Below, piece after piece: positions 1 to 6,500 of a stretch of 6,577 nt of DNA; positions within the stretch are counted from its first letter, which is position 1, and each line of letters starts with the position of its first letter. Location of the stretch: contig CATVQO010000076.1 in NCBI GenBank assembly GCA_958346165.1, positions 1 to 6,577 of the forward strand, in the 5' to 3' direction. The notes under the pieces were generated by a model. That model did not search any database, was not told the origin of the DNA, and was given only the letters and a program-made list of their open reading frames with translations. This DNA comes from an uncultured Collinsella sp. (GTDB lineage: Bacteria; Actinomycetota; Coriobacteriia; Coriobacteriales; Coriobacteriaceae). Position numbers and translations under genes: made by a program.

Positions 1-1736
1 TTGCCCTCTTTCTGCTTCTCGAGCAGCTTGCGCTTTCGCGAGATATCGCCGCCATAACACTTGGCCAGCACGTCCTTGCGGCGCGCTTTGACGGTAGAGC
101 GGGCAATGATCTTGTTGCCGATGGCGCCCTGGATAGGCACCTCGAACAGCTGGCGCGGAATGATTTCCTTGAGCTTGTCGCACAGACCGCGGGCCAGGCC
201 ATAAGCCTTATCCTTGTGCACGATAAACGACAGCGCGTCCACCTCGTCGCCCGAAAGCAGGATGTCGAGCTTGACGAGCTCGGAGGGGCGATATTCGTTG
301 AACTCGTAGTCGAGCGAGGCGTAACCCTTGGTGCGGCTCTTGAGCTGGTCAAAAAAGTCCAGAATGAGCTCGGCAAGCGGCATGTCGAAACGCATCTCGA
401 CCGATTTGCTCGTGAGATGGATCATGTCGGTTGTAATGCCGCGATGCTCGATAGCGAGCTCCATGACGGCACCCGTATACTCGGGCGGACAGATAATCTT
501 GGCCTTGAGGTAGGGCTCCTCGATGCGCTCGATGCGCGTAGCCTCGGGCAGATCCTGCGGGCTGCGAACATCAATCATCTCGCCGTCGGTCTTGTAGACG
601 TGATAGTCCACCGAAGGGCTCGTGGCAATCAGGTCCAGGTTGAACTCGCGCTCCAGGCGCTCCTTGACGACCTCCATATGCAGCAGGCCCAAGAAGCCAA
701 CGCGGAAACCAAAGCCGAGCGCCACCGAAGTCTCGGGCTCCCACACCAACGACGGGTCGTTGACATGCAGCTTATCGAGCGCGTCACGCAGGTTCTCGTA
801 GTCCTTGTTATCGATCGGGAACAGGCCCGTATAGACCATGGGCTTAGCCTCGCGGTAACCGGGAAGCGGCTCGGGGCAGGGGTTCGACGCCCAGGTAAGG
901 GTGTCGCCCACGCGAACGGCCTCGGGGTCCTTCAGGCCCGTGACCACGTATCCGACCTCGCCGACCGTCAGCGCGTCGACCGGCGTCTCGGCGGGACGCT
1001 TGACGCCCACGCCATCGACCAAAAAGTCGCCCTTTGCCTGCATCATGCGCAAGGTATCGCCCTTTTTGATGGAGCCGTCAAAGATGCGCACCGTGGCGAC
1101 GACGCCACGATACTCGTCGAAGTATGAATCCAGAATGAGTGCCTTGAGCGGCGCATTCGCATCGCCCTTGGGCGGAGAGATCAGAAAGACAATGGACTCC
1201 AGCAGATCGTGGATGCCCTCGCCGGTCTTGCCCGAGACACACACGGCATCATCGGCAGGGATCGCCAGGTCATCCTCGATCTCGGTCTTAACCTCGTCGG
1301 GATGAGCCGAGGGCAGGTCGATCTTGTTGATGGCCGGCACAATGTCCAGATTGGCGTTCATGGCAAGCGTCGCGTTGGAGACGGTCTGTGCCTCGACGCC
1401 CTGTGTGGCGTCGACAACGAGCACCGCGCCCTCACAGGCTGCCAGCGAGCGCGAGACCTCATAGGTAAAGTCCACGTGGCCCGGCGTATCGATCAGATTG
1501 AACTGATACGTCTCGCCATCGTCGGCGTCATAGGACACGCGGACGGCATTGGACTTGATCGTGATGCCGCGCTCGCGCTCGATATCCATGGTGTCGAGCA
1601 GCTGCGACTCCATGTCGCGCTCGTCGACGGTATGGGTGAGCTCGAGAATGCGGTCACTGATCGTGGACTTGCCATGGTCGATGTGCGCAACAATCGAGAA
1701 GTTGCGGATGTGGGAAATGTCAATTGAAGTATTCAT
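1..1736 (-). CDS. lepA: Elongation factor 4 (LepA), C-terminus cut by window edge
   Basis: This is a ribosome-associated translational GTPase that acts on elongating 70S ribosomes (back-translocation or a role in initiation/assembly has been proposed for the family). The frame is open from ATG at 1736 to the left edge, giving 578 codons. The family is about 600 residues, so only some 20-25 residues are missing. The protein begins [20 protein letters not shown]. The GTPase motifs are G1 AHIDHGKST (17-25), RGITIK (56-61), G3 DTPGH (83-87) and G4 NKID (137-140), with SGKTG as the likely G5. The EF-G-like stretch [17 protein letters not shown] lies near 341-357. The LepA-specific C-terminal domain is recognisable by [20 protein letters not shown] and KLLEKQKEG at the edge. 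No Shine-Dalgarno site precedes the ATG; a -10-like box does. Identity is certain from motif order. The long plus-strand frames opposite it are shadows. Confidence 0.98.
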   Translation of the reverse strand, partial: MNTSIDISHIRNFSIVAHIDHGKSTISDRILELTHTVDERDMESQLLDTMDIERERGITIKSNAVRVSYDADDGETYQFNLIDTPGHVDFTYEVSRSLAACEGAVLVVDATQGVEAQTVSNATLAMNANLDIVPAINKIDLPSAHPDEVKTEIEDDLAIPADDAVCVSGKTGEGIHDLLESIVFLISPPKGDANAPLKALILDSYFDEYRGVVATVRIFDGSIKKGDTLRMMQAKGDFLVDGVGVKRPAETPVDALTVGEVGYVVTGLKDPEAVRVGDTLTWASNPCPEPLPGYREAKPMVYTGLFPIDNKDYENLRDALDKLHVNDPSLVWEPETSVALGFGFRVGFLGLLHMEVVKERLEREFNLDLIATSPSVDYHVYKTDGEMIDVRSPQDLPEATRIERIEEPYLKAKIICPPEYTGAVMELAIEHRGITTDMIHLTSKSVEMRFDMPLAELILDFFDQLKSRTKGYASLDYEFNEYRPSELVKLDILLSGDEVDALSFIVHKDKAYGLARGLCDKLKEIIPRQLFEVPIQGAIGNKIIARSTVKARRKDVLAKCYGGDISRKRKLLEKQKEG

Positions 1737-1743
1737 GCGGACT

Positions 1744-1749
1744 ATCTTA
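1744..1749 (-). promoter_or_regulatory. Candidate -10 box for a leaderless lepA transcript
   Basis: The minus strand reads TAAGAT, then seven bases (AGTCCGC), then the lepA ATG. TAAGAT fits the TANNNT form of the -10 element, and the distance would put the transcription start at or next to the A of the ATG. No clear -35 is present: the bases at the right distance belong to the preceding terminator. No AGGAG-like sequence lies before the ATG. Leaderless mRNAs with this layout are common in Actinomycetota. This is an inference from spacing, not a demonstrated start. Confidence 0.5.
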
Positions 1750-1761
1750 CCCGAGCGGTAC

Positions 1762-1798
1762 AAAAAATGGAGCCTGTTCCATAAAACAGGCTCCATTT
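1762..1798 (-). terminator. Rho-independent terminator after rpsT
   Basis: A perfect 14-bp inverted repeat (1765-1778 against 1785-1798, arms AAATGGAGCCTGTT / AACAGGCTCCATTT) has a 6-nt loop. On the minus strand it is followed by a run of six T (1767-1762, partly within the stem). It begins 34 bp after the rpsT stop and ends 25 bp before the lepA start. It should therefore separate rpsT transcription from lepA. On the plus strand the T-run is only three bases, so it is read as a minus-strand terminator. Confidence 0.93.
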
Positions 1799-1832
1799 AT
1801 GCGCGTAATCTGTGTGGTGTGAAATTTACAAC

Positions 1833-2099
1833 TTAAGCGTTGATGCTGTTCACGAGCTTGGCAAGACCGGACTTGCGGTTGGAAGCCTGGTTCTTGTGGA
1901 TAACATGCTTGGCGGCAGCCATGTCGAGACGCTTGGTGACGGTCTTGAGGGCAGCCTGGGCCTTCTCGGCGTCGCCCTCGGCGACGGCGGACTGGACGTG
2001 CTTGGTCAGCGTCTTGAGCTCGGACTTGACAGCCTTGTTACGCATGCGAGCTGCCTCATTGGTGCGGATACGCTTCTTCTGAGACTTGATGTTTGCCAC
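1833..2099 (-). CDS. rpsT: 30S ribosomal protein S20
   Basis: S20 is a primary 16S rRNA-binding protein of the small ribosomal subunit. The 88-residue product matches the usual S20 length and has the expected lysine/arginine/alanine-rich helical make-up. It begins (M)[20 protein letters not shown], has [12 protein letters not shown] in the middle and ends with the family-typical [20 protein letters not shown]. The start is GTG at 2099, chosen because the ANIKSQKKR terminus follows it directly and AAAGGA (2109-2114) sits 9 nt upstream. The frame stays open to an ATG at 2168, but that would add 23 residues foreign to S20 and would swallow the leader. It is flanked by its own promoter and by a strong terminator, so it is probably a single-gene transcript. 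Confidence 0.98.
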   Translation of the reverse strand: MANIKSQKKRIRTNEAARMRNKAVKSELKTLTKHVQSAVAEGDAEKAQAALKTVTKRLDMAAAKHVIHKNQASNRKSGLAKLVNSINA

Positions 2100-2169
2100 T
2101 TCTGGAGTTCCTTTCGAGTTCCTTGCAAAAAATGTATGACACCTCTGAGACACGGTGAGGTCATGCAAG
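2100..2169 (-). promoter_or_regulatory. Structured 5' leader of rpsT with duplicated Shine-Dalgarno unit
   Basis: If transcription starts about 6-7 nt after the -10 box, the leader begins near 2168-2169 and is about 70 nt long. Its first six bases, CTTGCA (2169-2164), pair with TGCAAG (2127-2122). Inside that, TGACCTC (2163-2157) pairs with GAGGTGTCA (2145-2137) leaving a 2-nt bulge and an 11-nt loop. A run of six T (2132-2127) follows four bases after the inner stem, as in an attenuator. AAGGAACTC then occurs twice, at 2124-2116 and 2113-2105; the second copy is the functional Shine-Dalgarno site. S20 is autoregulated in E. coli, so feedback control is plausible, but the fold is derived by hand and untested. 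Confidence 0.5.
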
Positions 2170-2174
2170 CGCCT

Positions 2175-2183
2175 ACTATAGCA
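2175..2183 (-). promoter_or_regulatory. Extended -10 promoter of rpsT
   Basis: The minus strand reads TGCTATAGT: a TGn extension directly before TATAGT, which differs from TATAAT at one base. The expected start near 2168-2169 coincides with the first base of the leader stem. The -35 region at 17 bp spacing (TATCCC) is poor, as is usual for extended -10 promoters. Confidence 0.65.
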
Positions 2184-2232
2184 CGCTCCCCCTCAAAGGG
2201 ATAGAACGAATTTGTCAAATAGGCAGGTATCA

Positions 2233-3195
2233 TCACGATTTTCTCAAGATGTTCGTAATCCAGAGCAAAAGCGCGGCCTCAGAATCGGCCGAACCCTTGA
2301 GCGCGAGCTCTACATCGACCGCCCCCTCGAGCGCCGCGACGAGCTCTGCCATCGAAAAGCGACGTGCCCAGGTCAAGTGATTCTTGACCTGCCAGGACTG
2401 GAGCTTGAGCGTTGCGGCCAGCTCACGACCCTGTCCGCGCGCATCGAGCGCCTTGGCGACGATAAGCTCGCGGATGCGGCCGCACAGCAACGTGTAAGTC
2501 CACACGTAGCTCTTGGCGGGCAATAGATTGAAAAGCTCGAGCGAGCGTCGCATGTCACGTGCCGAAACCGCATTGAGAAAGTCCCAGGGTTGGACCTCTG
2601 CCGTACGTACAATCCAGCGCTCAACGTCGGCAAGCTCAATCTGGGGCGCCTCGACCATCTGGGCAAGCTTAGCCAAGTCGTTATCGAGCATGCGGGTGTT
2701 CTCGCCCGAGCGCGAAACGAGCTCTTCGGCGGCCGCCGTCGAGATCGACTTGCCGTGCTGCGTCGCCATCTGCTGCACGCGGCGCGGTAGCTCCCAGCGC
2801 TTGGTACCGGAGCAATCGATCACCGCCTTCTTGTCGATCTTGGCGATCGCCTTATACAGGCGCGTGTTCTTGGCAAGCGAGTCGGCGATGATGAGACAAA
2901 CCGTCGTGGGGCTGGGACTCGCCAGATAGTCGACAAGCGGCTCGGAGATCGCTTTGGCGAGTTTTGAGCAGCCGTCAAGGATTACCAGGCGAAACTCGCT
3001 GCCCATGGGAAAGGTGTTGAGCGATCCGATAATCGACTCGATATCGGGGTCTTTGGTCATATCGCGCTCGTCGAGGTTGAACTCGACCATACCCGACTTT
3101 TCCAGACGCGCTTTCATACGCGAGACGGCGTGATCGCGCTTGACGCCGTCGGTACCGACGATCAGATATGCCGGCAACAGACTGGTTTCGGACAT
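2233..3195 (-). CDS. holA: DNA polymerase III subunit delta (clamp loader)
   Basis: HolA is the delta subunit of the clamp loader; it opens the beta sliding clamp so that it can be loaded on primed DNA. The 320-residue product is of family length. The N-terminal AAA+-like part opens with LLPAYLIVGTDGVKRDHAVS (about 6-25); as expected for delta, it has no proper Walker A. Acidic turns such as NLDERDM and the RLVILDGCSKL strand near 70-80 follow, then ENTRMLDNDLAKLAQMV in the middle domain. The C-terminal collar domain ends with VDVELALKGSADSEAALLLW, the usual delta ending. ATG at 3195 was chosen because GGGAGGGGAG (3200-3209) lies just before it; the frame is open up to 3258 but those extra residues are not delta-like. 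It lies 78 bp after comEC, an order conserved in many Gram-positives (yqeN in Bacillus). No terminator is seen after its stop. Confidence 0.95.
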   Translation of the reverse strand: MSETSLLPAYLIVGTDGVKRDHAVSRMKARLEKSGMVEFNLDERDMTKDPDIESIIGSLNTFPMGSEFRLVILDGCSKLAKAISEPLVDYLASPSPTTVCLIIADSLAKNTRLYKAIAKIDKKAVIDCSGTKRWELPRRVQQMATQHGKSISTAAAEELVSRSGENTRMLDNDLAKLAQMVEAPQIELADVERWIVRTAEVQPWDFLNAVSARDMRRSLELFNLLPAKSYVWTYTLLCGRIRELIVAKALDARGQGRELAATLKLQSWQVKNHLTWARRFSMAELVAALEGAVDVELALKGSADSEAALLLWITNILRKS

Positions 3196-3235
3196 TGCGC
3201 TCCCCTCCCGCAGGCCTTCGTATTCGTTCCGTGCC

Positions 3236-3265
3236 ATTCTAGCCCAGGGGCCCACCACACGCCAA
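3236..3265 (-). promoter_or_regulatory. Candidate promoter for holA
   Basis: On the minus strand TTGGCG (3265-3260, 4 of 6 to TTGACA) is followed after 18 bp by TAGAAT (3241-3236, 5 of 6 to TATAAT). It lies in the 78-bp gap between the comEC stop and the holA start and would give a leader of about 33 nt containing the strong Shine-Dalgarno site. It could let holA, an essential gene, be expressed independently of the competence genes. No terminator separates comEC from holA, so read-through is also possible. Confidence 0.45.
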
Positions 3266-3273
3266 CGACGTCG

Positions 3274-5577
3274 TCACGGTCGCTGGCATCGCATCGCAAA
3301 GCCATTCGCAGTTGGCGTGACGGTAATGTCGCCGTGTTCGATAGTGCACGCGAACACACCGCCCGCTTCCTTAACGGCATCGATGCAGGCATCGGACGGA
3401 TGGCCGTATCGATTCCCCTCGCCCGCACTCGCAAGGGAAAGCTCAGGCTTCAAGACGTCCAGCAACTCACCATCGACTGAAACCTTAGAGCCGTGATGCC
3501 CAAGTTTAAGTACATCGATTTCCCCCACCTCCTGCACGAATTCCCGTTCTTGGTCGAGCTCGGCATCACCGGTGAGGAGCATACGCAGGCCCCTGCCTTC
3601 CTGAACATAGGAGAGCAGCAGGACAAGCGAGTCCTCATTTCCCTCGCCATCCACGGACTCGAATGGCCACATCACGCGGGCGCAAAATGAGCCGATATCG
3701 ACCGTATCCCCACGGCGCACCTGCCGATACTCAACGCCAGGTCGGTTCAATACCTCGGCAGGAGCATCCTCCAGCGCATCCGCCGCCACGGCAATCGTTC
3801 CAACCGAAAACTGTTCGAGCACGGCAGGCAGACCACCCCAGTGGTCCTCATCCCAATGCGTCACAAAGACGGCATCGATATGGTGCACGTTATTGCGAAC
3901 CAACGCCGCCACCATGCGCTCGTCGAGCCCGCAGTCGACGAGTGCTACTGCGCCGCCCTGGCGGATAAGAATCGCATCGGCCTGGCCCACATCGAGCACC
4001 GTCACCGAAGGCGGAGCGAATCGATCCCAGTAGACGTACGGAATCGCAGCCAGGAGTACCAAGCATGCAAGCCCCACCGCCATAGGACGTGCACGGGGAC
4101 GCGGCCACCAGACCAGCAGAACCGCCAGCAAACACGGCACTAGGTAAATCCACATGCTATCGGGCGGCAAACTCACGGATGCACCCGGCACGGCGGCAAA
4201 CAGCTGCTCGAAGAACAGTGCGCAACGGGCGGCAATCATGGGCACAATGAGCGCCCAAGTCCGCAAAGGTGCCACGAGCGAAAAGGGAACCAGCACAATC
4301 GACACAGCAAGCAGTACGCTCACCACCGGACCGATGACCGCATTTGCCAGCGGAGCAATGAGCGATAACGTACCAAAGGCGGGAATGGTAATGGGAAGTG
4401 TCGCCAATTGCGAGCACAGCGTGGCGGAAAGCATGCTGGCGACGCCCGATGGCACACCCAGCTCACCCAAAGCGTAGGTCGCATAGGGGCAAAAGCACAG
4501 AATGGCTAAGACGCTGGCACATGAAAGCTGAAAGCCCATCTCGAACAGCACCGTCGGCCGCAGTAGCACAAAGATGGACATGGTTACGAAGAGTGCCGAT
4601 TCGCCGTGCCGGCGACGCCCCGCGCCGTTTACGACAAGCGTCGCGAACACCATGCAGCACGCGCGCACGGCCGAAGGAGACGCGCCCGTAAAGGCAGCGT
4701 AGCCAACAAGCGATATCGCCAATATCGCCCGCTGAAGACCACGTGAGCACCGAGTCTTTTGCAATGCGCCCTCGATTACAAACCCCACGATAGCCAAATG
4801 GCTGCCCGAGACGGCGATAAGATGCGCCGTCCCCGTCACCGAAAACCAATCGCCCGCCGGCTGCGCGCGCAGCTCGGCCGAACGACCGCAGGCGACACCG
4901 GCTATGAGCGCACGCGCCGGGTCGGTCGCAGGCGCAATGGACGCAAGCAGCCCATTTCGCAGCCGAAGCAGCGGCCCCGGAGAGCCCTCATCGACCGGCA
5001 CAATCCGAACGGCTTGAACCTTGCGTACCTCGCCTCGGAGCGCGCGCGATCGTCCAAACGCATCGTTCTCAAAACGTGAAACGCGACCGATAACACGCAC
5101 GTGCGCCCCGACCTTGAGCTCGCGGTCACACGATAGGCGAACCGCTGCCAAGTTCTTACCGTCCGCGCGTGCCTCGCAGGTATAGGAATACACGTCGTCG
5201 TTTATGGATGGATCACCCTGCACGACAAACTCGAGGCTGCTTGCCGCTCGACCGTCGAGCGCCTTCGAGGCGCCTAGCGTGCCCACAGCCCACCACGCCG
5301 AGACGACCGCTCCCGCCACGAGACCGACGGACGCGGCATACAGCCACCGCTTCAAAGGGGCAAGCCGCGCACAAGATTGAGCCAGCACAACGAAGACCGC
5401 CGCCGCAACGGGAATGGCCCATAGCGGCCCGACCGCCGGCACCCGCTCCCTCAGCAGCGCATCAGCGGCCACGTTAAGCACCAAAGCGCAGCTCACGCAC
5501 ATGCCGGCACACAGGGCCATCGTCCACGGCATCAAGGGCCGCGGAGGCATCACATGCTCGCGCTCGGTCGCACTCAT
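3274..5577 (-). CDS. comEC: Competence channel protein ComEC/Rec2
   Basis: ComEC is the inner-membrane channel through which single-stranded DNA enters during natural transformation. This 767-residue version has the full three-part architecture. Residues 1-105 hold about three membrane segments; an OB-like outside domain spans about 113-195 with C134 and C150. The polytopic Competence domain (about 219-490) carries VTGTAHLIAVSGSHLAIV at 247-264. After a last membrane segment comes a metallo-beta-lactamase domain (about 524-767) with DVGQADAIL from 529, THWDEDH at 573-579, TGDAE from 669, HHGS at 694-697 and NRYGHP at 722-727, so the metal-binding set looks intact and nuclease activity is plausible. 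The start ATG at 5577 was chosen because it overlaps the comEA stop as ATGA, implying translational coupling; no separate Shine-Dalgarno site is seen. An upstream ATG four codons earlier would lie inside comEA. Confidence 0.96.
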   Translation of the reverse strand: MSATEREHVMPPRPLMPWTMALCAGMCVSCALVLNVAADALLRERVPAVGPLWAIPVAAAVFVVLAQSCARLAPLKRWLYAASVGLVAGAVVSAWWAVGTLGASKALDGRAASSLEFVVQGDPSINDDVYSYTCEARADGKNLAAVRLSCDRELKVGAHVRVIGRVSRFENDAFGRSRALRGEVRKVQAVRIVPVDEGSPGPLLRLRNGLLASIAPATDPARALIAGVACGRSAELRAQPAGDWFSVTGTAHLIAVSGSHLAIVGFVIEGALQKTRCSRGLQRAILAISLVGYAAFTGASPSAVRACCMVFATLVVNGAGRRRHGESALFVTMSIFVLLRPTVLFEMGFQLSCASVLAILCFCPYATYALGELGVPSGVASMLSATLCSQLATLPITIPAFGTLSLIAPLANAVIGPVVSVLLAVSIVLVPFSLVAPLRTWALIVPMIAARCALFFEQLFAAVPGASVSLPPDSMWIYLVPCLLAVLLVWWPRPRARPMAVGLACLVLLAAIPYVYWDRFAPPSVTVLDVGQADAILIRQGGAVALVDCGLDERMVAALVRNNVHHIDAVFVTHWDEDHWGGLPAVLEQFSVGTIAVAADALEDAPAEVLNRPGVEYRQVRRGDTVDIGSFCARVMWPFESVDGEGNEDSLVLLLSYVQEGRGLRMLLTGDAELDQEREFVQEVGEIDVLKLGHHGSKVSVDGELLDVLKPELSLASAGEGNRYGHPSDACIDAVKEAGGVFACTIEHGDITVTPTANGFAMRCQRP

Positions 5578-6287
5578 ACGCAGATGCAATCTTTGATTTT
5601 GGCAAGCTTCTTCTCGCCGATTCCCGACACACGCATCAGATCGTCAACCGAGGCAAAAGCACCGTTCTTTGTACGCTCATCGATAATCGACTGTGCCATG
5701 GAGGGACCGATGCCCGAGAGCGTCTGCAGCTCTGCCGTGCTTGCCGTATTGATGTTGACTAGGCCCGTTGCGCCACTCACGCCCAATGATGCGGAAGCCC
5801 CACCATCAACACCGGCTTCCGCAATGGACGCCTGCTGCTCCCCTACCGTTGGAACGTGGATTTTTTGTCCATCAGTGACCTTAGATGCCCGATTGAGCCC
5901 CGTAACGTCTGCCTCGGGCGCCAGCCCGCCGGCGGCATCAATCGCCTGAGCCACCCGCGCGCCGTCCTTGAGGCGATATACACCGGGCGACACAACGGCG
6001 CCATCGACATCGACATAGACCTCTGCCGTGGCAGAAGCCTTAGTCGAAGAACCTTCGGATGTCTTTCCGCTCGAGGCATCACCGGATCCCGGCTCCATCA
6101 ACGAGCCCGTACCGTCAGTGCGCTCAAACGACACACCGCCGGCACCGCCGCCAAGGTTCGCCATCGCCAAGCCGCTCGCCATCGCAATGACGACCAGTAT
6201 CGCCATCACCACTGCCTTATGACCGAGCAGCTTGTCCGCCAAGCGGTCCATCCGTTTGACCCGTTCGTGTTGTTCGCGCTGCGCCAT
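5574..6287 (-). CDS. comEA: Competence DNA receptor ComEA (SLBB plus helix-hairpin-helix)
   Basis: ComEA is a membrane-anchored protein that binds incoming double-stranded DNA outside the cell membrane and passes it to ComEC. The 237-residue product has a short basic cytoplasmic start, one membrane segment (about 25-45, AVVMAILVVIAMASGLAMA), a Ser/Gly/Thr-rich linker (46-88), an SLBB domain (about 88-149, VYVDVDGAVVSPGVYRLKDG) and a tandem helix-hairpin-helix DNA-binding domain (177-233, VNINTASTAELQTLSGIG and SGIGEKKLAKIK). It ends in KDCICV; the CxC is unusual, since many homologues end in a hydrophobic strand without cysteines. ATG at 6287 was chosen because GGGAGG (6295-6300) lies 7 nt upstream; the frame is open to 6365, but no Shine-Dalgarno site supports the upstream ATGs. 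It is the first gene of the comEA-comEC pair; comEB, present between them in Bacillus, is absent. Confidence 0.95.
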   Translation of the reverse strand: MAQREQHERVKRMDRLADKLLGHKAVVMAILVVIAMASGLAMANLGGGAGGVSFERTDGTGSLMEPGSGDASSGKTSEGSSTKASATAEVYVDVDGAVVSPGVYRLKDGARVAQAIDAAGGLAPEADVTGLNRASKVTDGQKIHVPTVGEQQASIAEAGVDGGASASLGVSGATGLVNINTASTAELQTLSGIGPSMAQSIIDERTKNGAFASVDDLMRVSGIGEKKLAKIKDCICV

Positions 6288-6294
6288 AGCAAAA

Positions 6295-6320
6295 CCTCCC
6301 AACACCATCGTGTCAGGAAA
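6295..6320 (-). promoter_or_regulatory. comEA Shine-Dalgarno site inside a possible hairpin
   Basis: The comEA Shine-Dalgarno site GGGAGG (6300-6295) forms the 3' arm of a possible stem. TTTCCTGACAC (6320-6310) can pair with GTGTTGGGAGG (6305-6295) around a GATG loop: 11 consecutive pairs, of which four are G-U. Such a stem would hide the ribosome binding site. The pairing was found by eye and its stability is not calculated. Confidence 0.35.
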
Positions 6321-6338
6321 GGAGCCCTGCAACAGCCA

Positions 6339-6385
6339 CGCTCCAAAACCGGTTTTAGCGGTCAAACCAAAAACCGACCAAAACC
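6339..6385. repeat. GGTTTTGG repeat cluster and palindrome upstream of comEA
   Basis: On the plus strand CCAAAACC occurs at 6343-6350 and 6378-6385 and CCAAAAACC at 6367-6375. The first copy overlaps a perfect 12-bp palindrome AAAACCGGTTTT (6345-6356), which extends to a larger inverted repeat CGCT-CC-AAAACCGGTTTT-AGCG (6339-6360) with a 2-base insertion on one side. The cluster lies 52-98 bp before the comEA start. It could be an operator or an RNA element of the competence genes. No known riboswitch is recognised, and no convincing promoter could be assigned nearby; the best, TTCATT-17-AATAAA between 6403 and 6431, is weak. Confidence 0.45.
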
Positions 6386-6456
6386 TTGCACAAATCTGTC
6401 CATTTATTCAGGCACACGTCAGCAAATGAACACTTAGCCGCAAAATGCCCAGATAG

Positions 6457-6490
6457 CAAAAGACCGACGATGCAGGCGCATCGTCGGTCT
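6457..6490 (-). terminator. Rho-independent terminator of the upstream gene
   Basis: A perfect 13-bp GC-rich inverted repeat (AGACCGACGATGC at 6461-6473, GCATCGTCGGTCT at 6478-6490) has a 4-nt loop. On the minus strand it is followed by TTTT (6461-6458, partly within the stem). It begins 10 bp after the stop of the partial gene at the right edge. It separates that gene from comEA, which must then have its own promoter within about 170 bp. Confidence 0.88.
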
Positions 6491-6500
6491 ATGCACAAAA

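Noticed and set aside
216..1127. 303-residue open frame on the plus strand, and further plus-strand frames at 901-1305 and 1209-1727
   Set aside because: They lie opposite lepA, whose identity is certain, have low-complexity shadow compositions and no recognisable domains; long antisense frames are expected in GC-rich DNA.
2100..2168. N-terminal extension of rpsT to the ATG at 2168
   Set aside because: S20 begins with ANIKSQKKR right after the GTG at 2099, which has a well-placed Shine-Dalgarno site; the extension is the leader RNA read in frame.
2189..2205. Small inverted repeat CCCTTTGAGGG between holA and rpsT as a holA terminator
   Set aside because: The stem is only 4 bp with a 3-nt loop and has no T-run after it.
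2213..2218. Perfect TTGACA -35 hexamer on the minus strand just after the holA stop
   Set aside because: It is 32 bp from the TATAGT box of rpsT, far too distant, and no -10-like hexamer lies 16-18 bp downstream of it.
4157..4849. Minus-strand frames at 4157-4417 and 4463-4849 and plus-strand frames within comEC
   Set aside because: All overlap the intact comEC frame, which carries clear domain motifs; the alternative products resemble no family.
6288..6365. Longer comEA starting at 6365 or 6308
   Set aside because: Neither ATG has a Shine-Dalgarno site at a useful distance, and the extra residues do not improve the membrane anchor; ATG 6287 has GGGAGG 7 nt upstream.
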